Source of the DNA: Corallococcus macrosporus DSM 14697
Lineage (GTDB): Bacteria > Myxococcota > Myxococcia > Myxococcales > Myxococcaceae
Assembly: GCF_002305895.1 (NCBI RefSeq)
Contig: NZ_CP022203.1
Coordinates: 8,466,001-8,530,000 of the forward strand
DNA: 64,000 nucleotides
Reading direction: 5' to 3'
Below are positions 43,706 to 52,561 of this stretch, one piece after another; position 1 is the stretch's first letter; every line of letters begins with the position of its first letter. Under the pieces are notes generated by a model, which saw only the letters and a list, made by a program, of their open reading frames with translations, did no database searches and was not told where the DNA came from. Made by a program: the position numbers and the translations under genes.

Positions 43706-45052
43706 ATGGACTGGCCGGAAGACACCGCGCTGCTGACGGACCTCTACCAACTGACGATGACGGAGGCCTACCTCGAGGAGGGCATGTGGGACGAGGCCGT
43801 GTTCAGCCTCTTCGCGCGCAGGCTCCCGCCCCGGCGCAACTACCTGCTGGCGGCGGGGCTCGACGATGCGCTCAAGTACCTGGAGCACCTGCGCTTCGGC
43901 GCGGAGGCGCTGGACTGGCTGGCCGCGCAAGGGCGCTTCTCGGACCGGCTGCTCGGCTGGCTCGAACGCTTCCGCTTCAGCGGTGACGTGGACGCCGTCG
44001 CGGAGGGCACGCCGGTGTTCCCCGAGGAGCCGCTGCTGGAGGTGCGCGCCCCGCTGCCGGAGGCGCAGCTCGTGGAGACGTACCTCCTCAACCAGGTGCA
44101 CTTCCAGACGACGGTGGCCTCCAAGGCCGCGCGCGTGGTGACGGCCGCCGCGGGGCGCCACGTCATGGAGTTCGGCCTGCGGCGCCACCACGGCACGGAC
44201 GCCGGGCTGAAGGTGGCGCGCGCGGCGTACCTGGCGGGCGTGGACTCCACCTCCAACGTGCTGGCGGGGAAGCGGTATGGGATTCCGCTCGCGGGCACCA
44301 TGGCGCACAGCTACGTGCAGGCGCACGACGACGAGCTGGAGGCCTTCCGCGCCTTCACGCGCGTCCACCCGGACGCCACGCTGCTGGTGGACACCTACGA
44401 CACGCTGCGCGGCGTGCAGCATGTCATCCGGCTGGCGCGGGAGCTGGGCGAGGACTTCCAGGTGAGCTCCATCCGCCTGGACTCGGGGGACTTGCTCGCG
44501 CTGTCGAAGGCGGCGCGGGAGCTGCTCGACGAGGCCGGACTGGAGCAGGTGCGCGTGTACGCGAGCGGCGGGCTGGACGAGGACGCGGTGGCGCGGCTGG
44601 TGGCGTACGGGGCCCCCATCGACAGCTTCGGCGTGGGCACGGCCATGGGCGTGTCGTCGGACGCGCCCGCGTTGGACATGGCCTACAAGCTGGTGGCGTA
44701 CGCGGGGCGTCCCCGGGTGAAGCTGTCCTCGGGGAAGCTGCTGCTCCCGGGCGCGAAGCAGGTCTACCGGCGGGAGGTGGACGGCGTGGCGCGCGGCGAC
44801 GTGCTCACGTGCAGGGGAGACGTGGCCCCCGGGCGGCCCTTGCTCCAACCCGTGATGCGAGGAGGACAGCGGCTGCCCGGCGCGTCCCCCACGCTCGAGG
44901 ACCTCCGCGAATACGCGCGCCGCGAAGTGTCACGGCTGCCGCCGGAGATTCGCGCCCTGGCCCCCGCCCGGCCGCCCTACCCCATGGAATTGGGACAGGC
45001 GTTGCAGCGGGCCCGCGAGCACGAAGTGGAGCTGTGGTCCGTGGCGACGTGA
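43706..45052 (+). CDS. pncB: Nicotinate phosphoribosyltransferase
   Basis: The predicted protein has 448 residues from ATG 43706. Motifs: LLTDLYQLTMTEAYLEEG at the start, HVMEFGLRRHHGTDAG (catalytic His region), STSNVLAGKRYGIPLAGTMAHSYV, RLDSGDLLALS and SFGVGTAMGVSSDAPALDM. These match nicotinate phosphoribosyltransferase, which makes NaMN from nicotinate and PRPP with ATP hydrolysis. The PRPP synthetase-like gene 14 kb upstream could supply the co-substrate. It diverges from ldhA with a 246-base gap and converges with the DUF5953-like gene. Confidence 0.92.
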   Translation: MDWPEDTALLTDLYQLTMTEAYLEEGMWDEAVFSLFARRLPPRRNYLLAAGLDDALKYLEHLRFGAEALDWLAAQGRFSDRLLGWLERFRFSGDVDAVAEGTPVFPEEPLLEVRAPLPEAQLVETYLLNQVHFQTTVASKAARVVTAAAGRHVMEFGLRRHHGTDAGLKVARAAYLAGVDSTSNVLAGKRYGIPLAGTMAHSYVQAHDDELEAFRAFTRVHPDATLLVDTYDTLRGVQHVIRLARELGEDFQVSSIRLDSGDLLALSKAARELLDEAGLEQVRVYASGGLDEDAVARLVAYGAPIDSFGVGTAMGVSSDAPALDMAYKLVAYAGRPRVKLSSGKLLLPGAKQVYRREVDGVARGDVLTCRGDVAPGRPLLQPVMRGGQRLPGASPTLEDLREYARREVSRLPPEIRALAPARPPYPMELGQALQRAREHEVELWSVAT

Positions 45053-45105
45053 GCGTGCCTTCTACGCTGGCCGACCAGACGAGGCAGCGTCTCAGCACGG
45101 AGGGG

Positions 45106-45861
45106 TCAAGGGGCTGCGCGTCCGCCGATCTCCGGGAAGCGCTCGTAGGCCCGTTTGAGCGCGTCCAGATGCGCGGGGTTTTCCAGGTCAAGCGGCGCAT
45201 CCGTGAGCTGCACGACCCACCCGCCCGAGGCCGTGCGCCGCGCGCGTGAGAGCAGGTCCGCATCCCGGGCCGGGTCCGGGAATCCGATGGCCTTCGCGGC
45301 AGCGGCAGACCAGTAGTTCAGCCACCCAAGGTAATAGGGAATCTCGGGCGAGCGGAGGTGCTGGAAGAGTTTCAGGGCAGGCAGCCCCCGGCGCGGGGAC
45401 GGCGGCCCTTGCAGCGTGGGTGCGGTCTGATACGCGATGTCCACCGCGGCGTCGTGCGGCGTCGCACGTCCCCAGAAGGCGCGCGCCCCCTCCGCCACGG
45501 ATTCAAGCAGAGCCGCCGCTGCGGCGATGACGGGCTCGTCCAGTGGCATTTTCGCGTGGACTTCAAACTGGGGCTGACCGCCTGGGCTCAGGCAACCCGG
45601 ATTTTCACATCCAGAAACTGTCACGGGATGATTCGCGTCCCCGTTGCACACAATAGGGAATTCCCCGTCCGCAATACTCCCTACCACCCATGCGTCGCGC
45701 TGTGGCAATGGGATGGGGCGCCCTCCCGCGGAGAGCCTCCATTCCAGACGCAAGCCAGGGAGCGCCTTTTCCAAGCCATGGATGACGTCGGTCGTGCGCC
45801 CGTCTTTGCCCACGAGCGCAGGGGCGTAGGTGATAAGATCGAGAGTTCTTCGCTGAGTCAT
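45106..45861 (-). CDS. DUF5953-like protein, candidate immunity partner
   Basis: A 251-residue cytoplasmic protein. The ATG at 45861 was chosen because it overlaps the stop of the upstream toxin-like gene (ATGA) and has GGGA 8 bases before it; the ATG at 45870 has no usable spacing. The sequence has an LDLITYAPALVGKDGRTTDVI start and later IPYYLGWLNYWSAAAAKAIGFPD; it resembles a myxobacterial family annotated as DUF5953. It has no signal or membrane segment. Translational coupling to a lipoprotein with a nuclease-like tail suggests it is the immunity protein. That role is inferred only from arrangement. Composition is less GC-rich than the neighbours. Confidence 0.65.
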   Translation of the reverse strand: MTQRRTLDLITYAPALVGKDGRTTDVIHGLEKALPGLRLEWRLSAGGRPIPLPQRDAWVVGSIADGEFPIVCNGDANHPVTVSGCENPGCLSPGGQPQFEVHAKMPLDEPVIAAAAALLESVAEGARAFWGRATPHDAAVDIAYQTAPTLQGPPSPRRGLPALKLFQHLRSPEIPYYLGWLNYWSAAAAKAIGFPDPARDADLLSRARRTASGGWVVQLTDAPLDLENPAHLDALKRAYERFPEIGGRAAP

Positions 45862-46766
45862 CGCGTGCATCCCGTGACGACGATATTAAGGAACGGCGCC
45901 TCTCGCAGCAGAGCGTCTTTGTGCGCTTGGGTGCTCACCCCGATGACGAAGTCATATCCACAAGCAACGGCGATGGCGTGCTCCTTTCTGACCTGCTTGA
46001 GTTCCTTCCTGATCTCTATTTCCCGGACAAAGGCATTGTACCTATCAAACCGATGGGTCTTGATCTCCCACAGCACGCGCCCACCGGCTTGCAGCGCATC
46101 GAAGCGTATTCCGCCTACGCTGACGTCCATTCCAGGATAACGGTTCGGCGGAAACATGTCGGCGCACTCGTTGTGCGGGGCGTCCTTGGATGCGCGCGGC
46201 ACCGGGATGGGCCTGCACTCCGGGCGGCGTTCTCGCTCCAAGGGCTCGGCCGGCACCGGAGGGAACCAGTCCTGCGCTGATGGCTCGGGAGTGGGCTCGC
46301 GGCGCACCAGACGTTCCTGTGCATTGGATGGCCGCGTTTGAGCCTCGCGCCTGGCTCGCTCTCGCGAAGCCCGCCGATGTGCATCCAACTCCTCTTTGAT
46401 GGCGACCGCCACCGCGACCGTGCCTGCGACAATCACGGCCCCAATAACTATCTCGGGTGCTATCAGGATGCAGACACCCAATCCAATCGCCGCAGCGCCC
46501 GCGGAGGCGACGGCGCATCTTCCCGTGACATCGCGAAACTCGATCCGGTCATGGTCGAGCGCGTGATAGCACCGCTCCACAAGCACGGCCCATTCGTTGG
46601 AAGCCTCCCGCACCACGCATCGTCCCCCGTCCGCCCACGGCAGCGTCGCCGCCCGTTGGAGGTTGGCGACCCTCTGGCTCCGAGCCGCTCGTCCTTGTGG
46701 GTTCGAGGACGACGTAGCGCAAGCTGAGAGAAAGAGCAGCAGTGCGACGCAGGCGCGAAGTCGCAT
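45858..46766 (-). CDS. Lipoprotein with PD-(D/E)xK-like C-terminal domain (DUF6310-like; SitA-like toxin candidate)
   Basis: A protein of 302 residues from ATG 46766, AAGGA 7-9 bases upstream; a GTG two codons earlier is possible. The N terminus MRLRACVALLLFLSAC has lipobox LSAC. A hydrophobic segment spans residues 88-123 (GAAAIGLGVCILIAPEIVIG and beyond), followed by a charged linker and a C-terminal domain from about 205. There, GGIRFDALQ (Asp223) and VLWEIKTH (Glu234, Lys236) form a D...ExK arrangement as in restriction-endonuclease-fold nucleases, followed by a helix with KELKQVRKEHAIAVACGYDF. Lipoprotein toxins with nuclease tails and a coupled immunity gene are the SitA/SitI type that Myxococcus exchanges by TraA-dependent outer membrane exchange. 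Family match by memory; toxicity is inference. Confidence 0.68.
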   Translation of the reverse strand: MRLRACVALLLFLSACATSSSNPQGRAARSQRVANLQRAATLPWADGGRCVVREASNEWAVLVERCYHALDHDRIEFRDVTGRCAVASAGAAAIGLGVCILIAPEIVIGAVIVAGTVAVAVAIKEELDAHRRASRERARREAQTRPSNAQERLVRREPTPEPSAQDWFPPVPAEPLERERRPECRPIPVPRASKDAPHNECADMFPPNRYPGMDVSVGGIRFDALQAGGRVLWEIKTHRFDRYNAFVREIEIRKELKQVRKEHAIAVACGYDFVIGVSTQAHKDALLREAPFLNIVVTGCTR

Positions 46767-46888
46767 GGTCACGTCCTTTCAATCAGGCCAGGGGGCAAGG
46801 TGGGCCAGCGCTGGAGGATGCCAGCACGCTCTGACGGATACGGCGCGGCACCGCATACCCCGCGAAGGCCCCTCATCAGCGCGCGCCC

Positions 46889-48043
46889 TCACGCCGGGCT
46901 CGGCTCCGTGGTGATGGCGTCCTCGTGCGGCGCCCCCCATGCGCCCTCCTCCTCACCAGCCAGCGCCTCGCCGGCCTCCCGCAGCGCCGTCTGGATTTCC
47001 CGCGTCGCAGTCCGGGCGGTGTAGCTCCCATGCGTCCGCAGCGCCTGGGCCAGGTCGTCCTGGAGCGTCAGCGCGGAGGCATACCGCTCCGACGGCGCGC
47101 GCCGCAGCAGTTTGTGGAAGATGGCCCGGACAGGCTCGGACAGCGACCGCGTCGCCGCCACCACGTCCGCGTGGGAGAGGGTGGCCGCCCGTACAATGGT
47201 CTCCTCCGGATCCACCCCCGCCCAGGCGCTCCGCGTCCGGTCGATGAGCGCGCGCAGCGCCTCCGCCTCGCCCTCGGGCACCAACGCCCACAAGTCCTGG
47301 AGCAACATCCGGTAGGCGCTGAGCAGGTGCGTCCCGGTGGCGAACTCCAGCAACACCAGCCCCAGGGCGAAGAGGTCCGAGCGCCCATCCTCGGGCTGAC
47401 CCAGCAGCGCCTCGGGCGAGGCCCAGTAGACCTCTCCCCGAGCGCCGGGGCGGCGCGTGGAGCGTGTTCCTGGCAGCCGCGCGGACGCGAGGCCGAAGTC
47501 CATCAGCTTCACCTGCCCATCCAGCCCCACGCGGATGCGCCCCGGGTCAATCGCGCGGTGCACGATGCCCAGCGGCGCTCCGGTGGGGCTCCGGCAGGCG
47601 TGCGCGTGCGCCAACGCCCCCGCCACCTGGGCGCCCACATACAGCATGAAGGGCTCGGGGAAGGTACGCCCGCGCGCGAAGGCCACTTCGAGCAGGGTGT
47701 TGAGCGAGTACCCCGGGACCGCCTCGGTCATCACGAACAGCACACGTCTGGCTTTGTGCATGCCATGGACGCGGGCGATGTTCGGGTGCTTCAGGAAGGA
47801 CGCCAGCCGGACCTCCTCCTCCAGCCGCTCGCGCGCCTCCTTCATGGGCGCCGAGGCGTTGGACAGGGGCAGCGCCTTGAGGAGGACACGGGCGGCGCGC
47901 CCATCCTTCACGCGCTTGTGGGCCAGCAGCAGCCGCTCACCATGAGGCCCCGCGCCCAGGTCCTCCACCAACTCGTACAGGGCCCCCTTGCGAGCGAAGA
48001 GCACCGTCCCCTTGGGGAAGGTCTGGGAACGAGAGAAGAGCAT
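46889..48043 (-). CDS. Ser/Thr kinase-like protein with catalytic Asp replaced (probable pseudokinase)
   Basis: The predicted protein has 384 residues from ATG 48043 (MLFSRSQTFPKG). The fold is clear: beta-3 Lys in RVLLKALPL, then HPNIARVHGM, DFG in LMDFGLASARL and an APE-like WASPEALLG. The catalytic loop is VHRAIDPGRIRV: the HRD Asp is Ala and the Asn of the loop is Arg, so phosphotransfer would be severely impaired. There is no transmembrane helix. It lies in the same direction as the kinase/DUF2381 operon upstream but 372 bases away. A scaffold or regulatory role is likely; function is otherwise unknown. Confidence 0.82.
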   Translation of the reverse strand: MLFSRSQTFPKGTVLFARKGALYELVEDLGAGPHGERLLLAHKRVKDGRAARVLLKALPLSNASAPMKEARERLEEEVRLASFLKHPNIARVHGMHKARRVLFVMTEAVPGYSLNTLLEVAFARGRTFPEPFMLYVGAQVAGALAHAHACRSPTGAPLGIVHRAIDPGRIRVGLDGQVKLMDFGLASARLPGTRSTRRPGARGEVYWASPEALLGQPEDGRSDLFALGLVLLEFATGTHLLSAYRMLLQDLWALVPEGEAEALRALIDRTRSAWAGVDPEETIVRAATLSHADVVAATRSLSEPVRAIFHKLLRRAPSERYASALTLQDDLAQALRTHGSYTARTATREIQTALREAGEALAGEEEGAWGAPHEDAITTEPSPA

Positions 48044-48415
48044 GGGCAGTCTCCATCCTGGCGCGGGCATGGAGGCCGCGCGAAGCCAGACGGAAACCTA
48101 CCCCCAGGTAGGCTATGAGCGGAAGGACGTGTCAGGTTGAGTGGGCTCGTTTTTGCAACTAAACTACAACAGTCACATTGGCCGGCCATTTCAGCGAATC
48201 AACGTCAACGGGCTTTACGCTCCACGCGTGGGGAGCGGCGCGCGAGCGTGCGCTTCAGCGCCCAGGCACCTCCCCATTTGGAACAATCGTCTACGCTCCC
48301 GAGAGGGCCCGCGGAGCCGGGGACTTCGACAGCGCCCGCCAGGGCATGCACGAGGTGAGCGCCATCGTAGGGGTACCGCGCTCCCGCCGCCGAAGCTCGC
48401 CTCGTCGGTGGTCCG
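48044..48415. other. Gene-free 372-base gap with a hairpin and a DUSAM-like remnant
   Basis: No intact gene was found on either strand. It contains CCTACC (48097-48102) and GGTAGG (48107-48112), a perfect 6-bp inverted repeat in the leader of the kinase gene at 48043, and the short protein remnant listed at 48313-48390. The stretch 48140-48190 is AT-richer than its surroundings and could hold the kinase promoter, but no clear -35/-10 or -24/-12 pair was seen. Confidence 0.4.
48313..48390 (+). pseudogene. Fragment of a DUSAM-domain gene (C-terminal motif only)
   Basis: In one frame the sequence reads GAGDFDSARQGMHEVSAIVG followed by VPRSR, close to the C-terminal motif of the myxobacterial DUSAM family (AGD-x-D-x-AR-x-x-M-x-x-VL-x-VE-VVP). 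The rest of the domain is missing, and a nearly identical motif occurs in the larger remnant at 52623-52893. Family identification rests on this motif only. Confidence 0.45.
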
Positions 48416-50407
48416 TCAGGGCCACTCGCCATAGATGACGCGCGCGTTCTCCTCGCTTCGCATGCGCGCCGCGCCAGGCCGGGAGCCCGGTGCCTTCGGC
48501 GCGCCCCCATTGAGTGACAATGACACGCAGATATTGAACTCATTCCCATCTGGCCTCACCGCCCGGTGGTAGCGCCCCACCACGGTGTCGCCCCCCGTCC
48601 ACAGCCGACCGTAGAGCCGCGTGCCCGGGCTGAGAATGCCCGCCGACTCGACAGTCTGGGAGACAATCTCCCCGTCCCCGACCACGATGAGGCAGCCCCA
48701 GCCGTTGAGGTACTCACGGCCAGCGGCCTCGCAGCCATCCCTACCTATATATGGCTGCGTCACGTCCACTTCGATCCCCGACAATCCCTGACCATCAGCG
48801 ATTCGATGCCGCTTCATGTCTCGGACGGCGGCCTCGGGGCAGCGCTGGGGGGAGGGCCTCACCTGCTGCGCGGGGCACCCCATGAGGGCGGCGGCCAGGG
48901 CCGTCGCTCCGGCGCACTTCGCGAGGAAGGCGCGGCTGTGGGGGCTCCCTGGCGACTTCTCGGCGGCGGGTGACGCGGGCAACGGGCGATTGGAGGCGCT
49001 CACGGAGGGATTTTCCTTCACGACAGAGGACGACTGGGGCGAAGACGCTACCGCACCGGCAGGGGGCGCGGGTGGGGAAGGGGGCAGCGCGCGGGGCCGC
49101 GACGCGGGCTTCGCTCCCGCGGTGGGGGGCCCGCGCTCGCTCCCAGACGCAGCCTTGGGCCCAGCCTCCGCGGGGGCCGTCCGTGCGTCGCCGGGACCAG
49201 GAGAGGGGGCAGTCACGTCCTCCGCCTCGGTGCGCGCCTCCTCCAGGGCTGGCGCTGGCCTTGCCTGGGCTGGCGTGGGCGGGGCGGCGCCCCTCGGGGC
49301 CAGCGCCTGGGTAGCAGACGTCGCCTCCGTAGGAGGCGCCATGGCGGTGGTGGAGGCCAGCCGCAGGTAGGAGAAGGCACCGACGGCCAGCACCATGACG
49401 GCCAGCGCCAGCGCTGCCGCGCGCCGCCGCCCGCGAGCCAGGGCGCCCTCTTCATGGGCCGGAGCGGATTCCCCGGCGGCCGGGGGCGGCTGCACGGCGG
49501 CCTCCCACGTCTCCCCACGCCGTTCGCCCAGCGCTTCCAGCGTCTCGCGCATGGCCGCCAGCGCGGGCCGCCGCGCCTCCACGTCGCGCGCCATCCACCG
49601 CGCCACCCACGCGCTGAAGTCCTCGGGCACGCGCGGGTTGGCCTCGCGCGCCTCCGGCGGCGGCAGGGAGGCGCTGTTGACGGCGATGCGCGGCGCCGCG
49701 CGCGCCTCCGCTGGCGAGGCCGGCTCCGCGTCCGTCAGCGCGTCATAGAGACACACCGCCAGCGAGTAGAGGTCGTCCTCCGCCGGGAAGGCGTAGCGCG
49801 CCTCGGGGTCGTGCTGGTGCTCCTTGTAGAAGCGCACCGCCTCCGGCGAGCGGTAGCGCGTGGTGCCCGGCGGCAGCGGCGCGTCCGTCAGCCCATACGC
49901 CCCGGAGTATTCGCCCGCCCCCAGGTCGATGAGGACGGGCTCCCCGTCCACCTTGCGCACCATGATGTTGGACAGGGAGATGTCGCGGTGGCGCACGCCC
50001 CGGCCGTGCATGTACTCCAGCGCGTGCGCCAGCTTCGCGAAGACGCGCGCCACCTGCTGGAAGGTGGGGCGCTGGCGCTGAATCCACTCCGCCAGCGTCC
50101 AGCCGTCCACGTACTCCAGCACCAGGTACCCGCGCTCCTCCGGCGTGCGCGCCCACCCCTTCACCTTGGCGATGTGCGGGTGCTCCAGCCGCAGCAGACA
50201 CACCAACTCTCTCAAAAGCCTCTCATCCGAGCGGCTGCTGTCCAGGCTGAACTGCCGATGCTTGGACACCTTGATGGCCACGGGCAGCCCGGCCCGCACG
50301 CCCCGGTACACGTCACCGTAGGCGCCGCCGCCCTTCCACTCACGAATCCGGCAGCCCTCCAGGCGCGCGCCGGGCTTGAGGAAGCCAAAGAGGTTCAGCG
50401 TCGACAT
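48416..50407 (-). CDS. Membrane-spanning Ser/Thr protein kinase
   Basis: The predicted protein has 663 residues. The N-terminal kinase domain (about 15-300) has Gly loop WKGGGAYGDVYRG, Lys in VAIKVSK, HRD loop VRHRDISLSNIMV and a DLG motif (VLIDLGAGEY) in place of DFG. A membrane helix follows at about 333-353 (AAALALAVMVLAVGAFSYLRL), then a 150-residue Pro/Ala/Ser-rich spacer, a second hydrophobic stretch ending LMGC, and a 160-residue C-terminal domain with several Cys. HRD is intact, so activity is plausible. The DUF2381 gene lies 8 bases upstream, giving a two-gene operon common in Myxococcus relatives. Confidence 0.88.
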   Translation of the reverse strand: MSTLNLFGFLKPGARLEGCRIREWKGGGAYGDVYRGVRAGLPVAIKVSKHRQFSLDSSRSDERLLRELVCLLRLEHPHIAKVKGWARTPEERGYLVLEYVDGWTLAEWIQRQRPTFQQVARVFAKLAHALEYMHGRGVRHRDISLSNIMVRKVDGEPVLIDLGAGEYSGAYGLTDAPLPPGTTRYRSPEAVRFYKEHQHDPEARYAFPAEDDLYSLAVCLYDALTDAEPASPAEARAAPRIAVNSASLPPPEAREANPRVPEDFSAWVARWMARDVEARRPALAAMRETLEALGERRGETWEAAVQPPPAAGESAPAHEEGALARGRRRAAALALAVMVLAVGAFSYLRLASTTAMAPPTEATSATQALAPRGAAPPTPAQARPAPALEEARTEAEDVTAPSPGPGDARTAPAEAGPKAASGSERGPPTAGAKPASRPRALPPSPPAPPAGAVASSPQSSSVVKENPSVSASNRPLPASPAAEKSPGSPHSRAFLAKCAGATALAAALMGCPAQQVRPSPQRCPEAAVRDMKRHRIADGQGLSGIEVDVTQPYIGRDGCEAAGREYLNGWGCLIVVGDGEIVSQTVESAGILSPGTRLYGRLWTGGDTVVGRYHRAVRPDGNEFNICVSLSLNGGAPKAPGSRPGAARMRSEENARVIYGEWP

Positions 50408-50415
50408 GGGCTGGC

Positions 50416-51345
50416 CTATTTCCCCACGGGAGTTCCGTCCTGGAGCGCCACGCCTGGGATGACCAGGGGAGCGCCCCCGCTGGCCGCTTCTACCACCAGC
50501 CGGTACTCCGCTGAGTTCCCAAACGTCTCCTCCCAGCCAAACTCCACCGCGACCCGGCCAACCCCGTTCTTGGAAGGGGCTTCCGCCGCGAACCGCAAGG
50601 CGCGCGCCGTCACACGCTTCCCGGTGGCGACGTCCTCCAGCCAGGCGCGGGCCGGACGCCAGGGCTTGCCAGTGTCGTTTCCAACCCGTGCCTTGAAGAC
50701 CATCCAGTCGCGCGCCTGGAAATACGCGGCGGCCCTCACGCGGACCTGCGCGTCCGCGGCGCGCCCCAGAAGAGGTTCATGGAGCACGACCACCATGACG
50801 CCCTGCTCCTCCACCTGTCCGGACAGCACCCAGTCCGCGGGGCCCCTGGCGGCGCAGCGCGCGCGCTGGTCAGCCAGGGCCGCTTCATAGGCGGCGCAGC
50901 GCGCCTCCAGCTCCGCCAGCCGGGCGCGCAGCAGCTCCGGCGCGCTGGCCTCCCGGAACACCCGCACCTGCGCGTCCACCACGTCGCCCGGCGTGCTGAG
51001 CTGAAAGAGCGGCGCGGCCTGGGCGGACGCGGCGGACAGCGGCACGCGCAGCGTCACCGGCTCGCGCAGCGGCTCCAGCGCCCGGAGCGTGAGCGAGCGC
51101 TCGCCCCGGTCGAGGATCTCCACCCGCGTCCCGTCGCTCAGCACGGCGGCGCGCGCGTCGATGGGCATGTCGAAGCTGAGCGTCGTGGGGACCGTGGTGG
51201 AGAGACGGACGGCCTCGGCCTTCTCCGCGAGGGCCACGTTGCGCATCTGGAGGCTGGGCGTCAGGGCACCTTCCGCCGCCGCCACCGGGGGAAGGACCAG
51301 GAGCGCCAACAAGGAGAGCTGTCGTGACTGGATGCGGAACCCCAT
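50416..51345 (-). CDS. DUF2381 (TIGR02268-like) exported protein
   Basis: The predicted protein has 309 residues with a signal peptide (LSLLALLVLPPVAAAEG). The mature protein has an N-terminal beta-rich part (TTLSFDMPIDARAAVLSDG), a central helical coiled segment (APELLRARLAELEARCAAYEAAL) with two cysteines, and a C-terminal beta domain. It matches the myxobacterial family known as DUF2381/TIGR02268, whose members often sit directly before a Ser/Thr kinase gene, as here. It may be an exported sensor for the kinase's outer domain; function is not established. Confidence 0.85.
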   Translation of the reverse strand: MGFRIQSRQLSLLALLVLPPVAAAEGALTPSLQMRNVALAEKAEAVRLSTTVPTTLSFDMPIDARAAVLSDGTRVEILDRGERSLTLRALEPLREPVTLRVPLSAASAQAAPLFQLSTPGDVVDAQVRVFREASAPELLRARLAELEARCAAYEAALADQRARCAARGPADWVLSGQVEEQGVMVVVLHEPLLGRAADAQVRVRAAAYFQARDWMVFKARVGNDTGKPWRPARAWLEDVATGKRVTARALRFAAEAPSKNGVGRVAVEFGWEETFGNSAEYRLVVEAASGGAPLVIPGVALQDGTPVGK

Positions 51346-51577
51346 GCGGCGACGCTAACAGACCTCCGCTCCGGCTCTGCCACCCTTGCCGCTGTCGTCC
51401 AACCAGGCACACCAGACGCAGCAGGGAGTGGACGTTCAGGTCCACGGTGGGCAGCGAGGTGACTAAGTAGCGCCACTCGACGCGTTGGGTGTCGTCGTCC
51501 CGCAGGTGCGTCTGGCGGACGCATAGCAGCAGTCAGGCTGCTGCCGCGCGCGCTGGCAGCCATACTCGTGAAGAGGC
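51346..51577. other. Intergenic region without a recognised gene
   Basis: These 232 bases lie between the DUF2381 start and the 3' end of the frameshifted Imm11 gene. No credible coding frame, RNA gene or strong hairpin was seen. The promoter for the DUF2381-kinase operon should lie here, but no clear element can be named. Confidence 0.4.
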
Positions 51578-52128
51578 TCAACACCAAACCTCGTTGAACC
51601 TCATTCCTGTTACCCCAATGCGCTCCAACGCTGACGTGAGTTCCTCTAAAACAACAAGAGCGATGGACCATCCCCATGGCCGGAACACCTTCGCCGCGCC
51701 TACTTTTCGCTATCAATCCGCATCCCGTACACGTCCCGATACTGGCCGACCTTCTCAGGTCGCCCATCTTCCGGCATCCAAAGCTCGCCCTCCTTGCACG
51801 CCGCTCCGTCGTTGCACCGAATGAGCCGAGTCGCCACCAGAACGCAGAACTGTTCGGGCTGGCCCACGATGTCCACCGGGCAGGTCTGCACGTCGTTAGC
51901 AGCCCTGGCGTGTACGACCGGGGTCGAGAGACCCGCGAGAGTGAAATCAAACGCCTTTCCAGGAACGTCATTGGGAATCCTCAAACGCCCTGGATTCGGA
52001 ATCGGTTGTCCCTTCTTGAAGTTCCATGGCTCAGCCACTTCGCGACCTTGCAGGCCCGTGGGGATGCCAAGGGACCACCGCCCCGGCAGGGCCATATCAG
52101 CGGAGTGCTCGAAATACCGTTTGGGCAT
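51578..52128 (-). pseudogene. Frameshifted Imm11 (DUF1629)-type immunity gene
   Basis: The frame opens at ATG 52128 with MPKRYFEHSADMALPGRWSLG, a sequence typical of myxobacterial Imm11 proteins, and continues through FDFTLAGLSTPVVHAR and LVATRLIRC to YRDVYGMRIDSEK, then meets TAG at 51700-51702. In the next frame the expected C-terminal block follows at once, VGAAKVFRPWGWSIALVV and LEELTSALERIGVTGMRF, ending with TGA at 51578-51580. The break falls at a run of four A on the coding strand (51704-51707); adding one base there restores one continuous protein of about 183 residues. A sequencing error is possible. No toxin gene adjoins it. Confidence 0.8.
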
Positions 52129-52561
52129 GCGGACCACTCTGGACCGCTGGCCGGAAATCCTGGTGCCGCTCCATCACCTCCGCGTGCGGTCGCGTTCAGA
52201 ACACCGGAAGTGGACGCCGCCAGGCGCCGAACTGCCGATGCGCTGGCAACCTGCACCAACACCGTGACGTCCTGCATCCAGCGAAACCCCAGCATGCGCG
52301 AAGCGGCGAGGGCTCATAGCGGCGTGCGGATGAAGCGAACAGGCGGAGGCTGTTGAGTAAAGGTACCGCCGCTTCCTTGAGCCTGGCCAGCGGGTCGTGT
52401 GAGAGGCGCTGGCCGCCCACACGTGCTGAGCGCGCATCGACGTCAGCGAAGCACGGGCGCCATGAGGCGAGACCCCAGGCCGGCCGGGGCGCACTTGAAG
52501 AGCTCGCTAGAGAGAAATAGCCTTTTCCTGCCTCGTGGGTCGGGTCCTCCCCGGTGAGGAA

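Noticed and set aside
48141-48438. Small open frames in the gap before the kinase operon
   Set aside because: No ribosome binding site, no conserved domain apart from the short DUSAM-like fragment, and Arg/Ser-rich composition.
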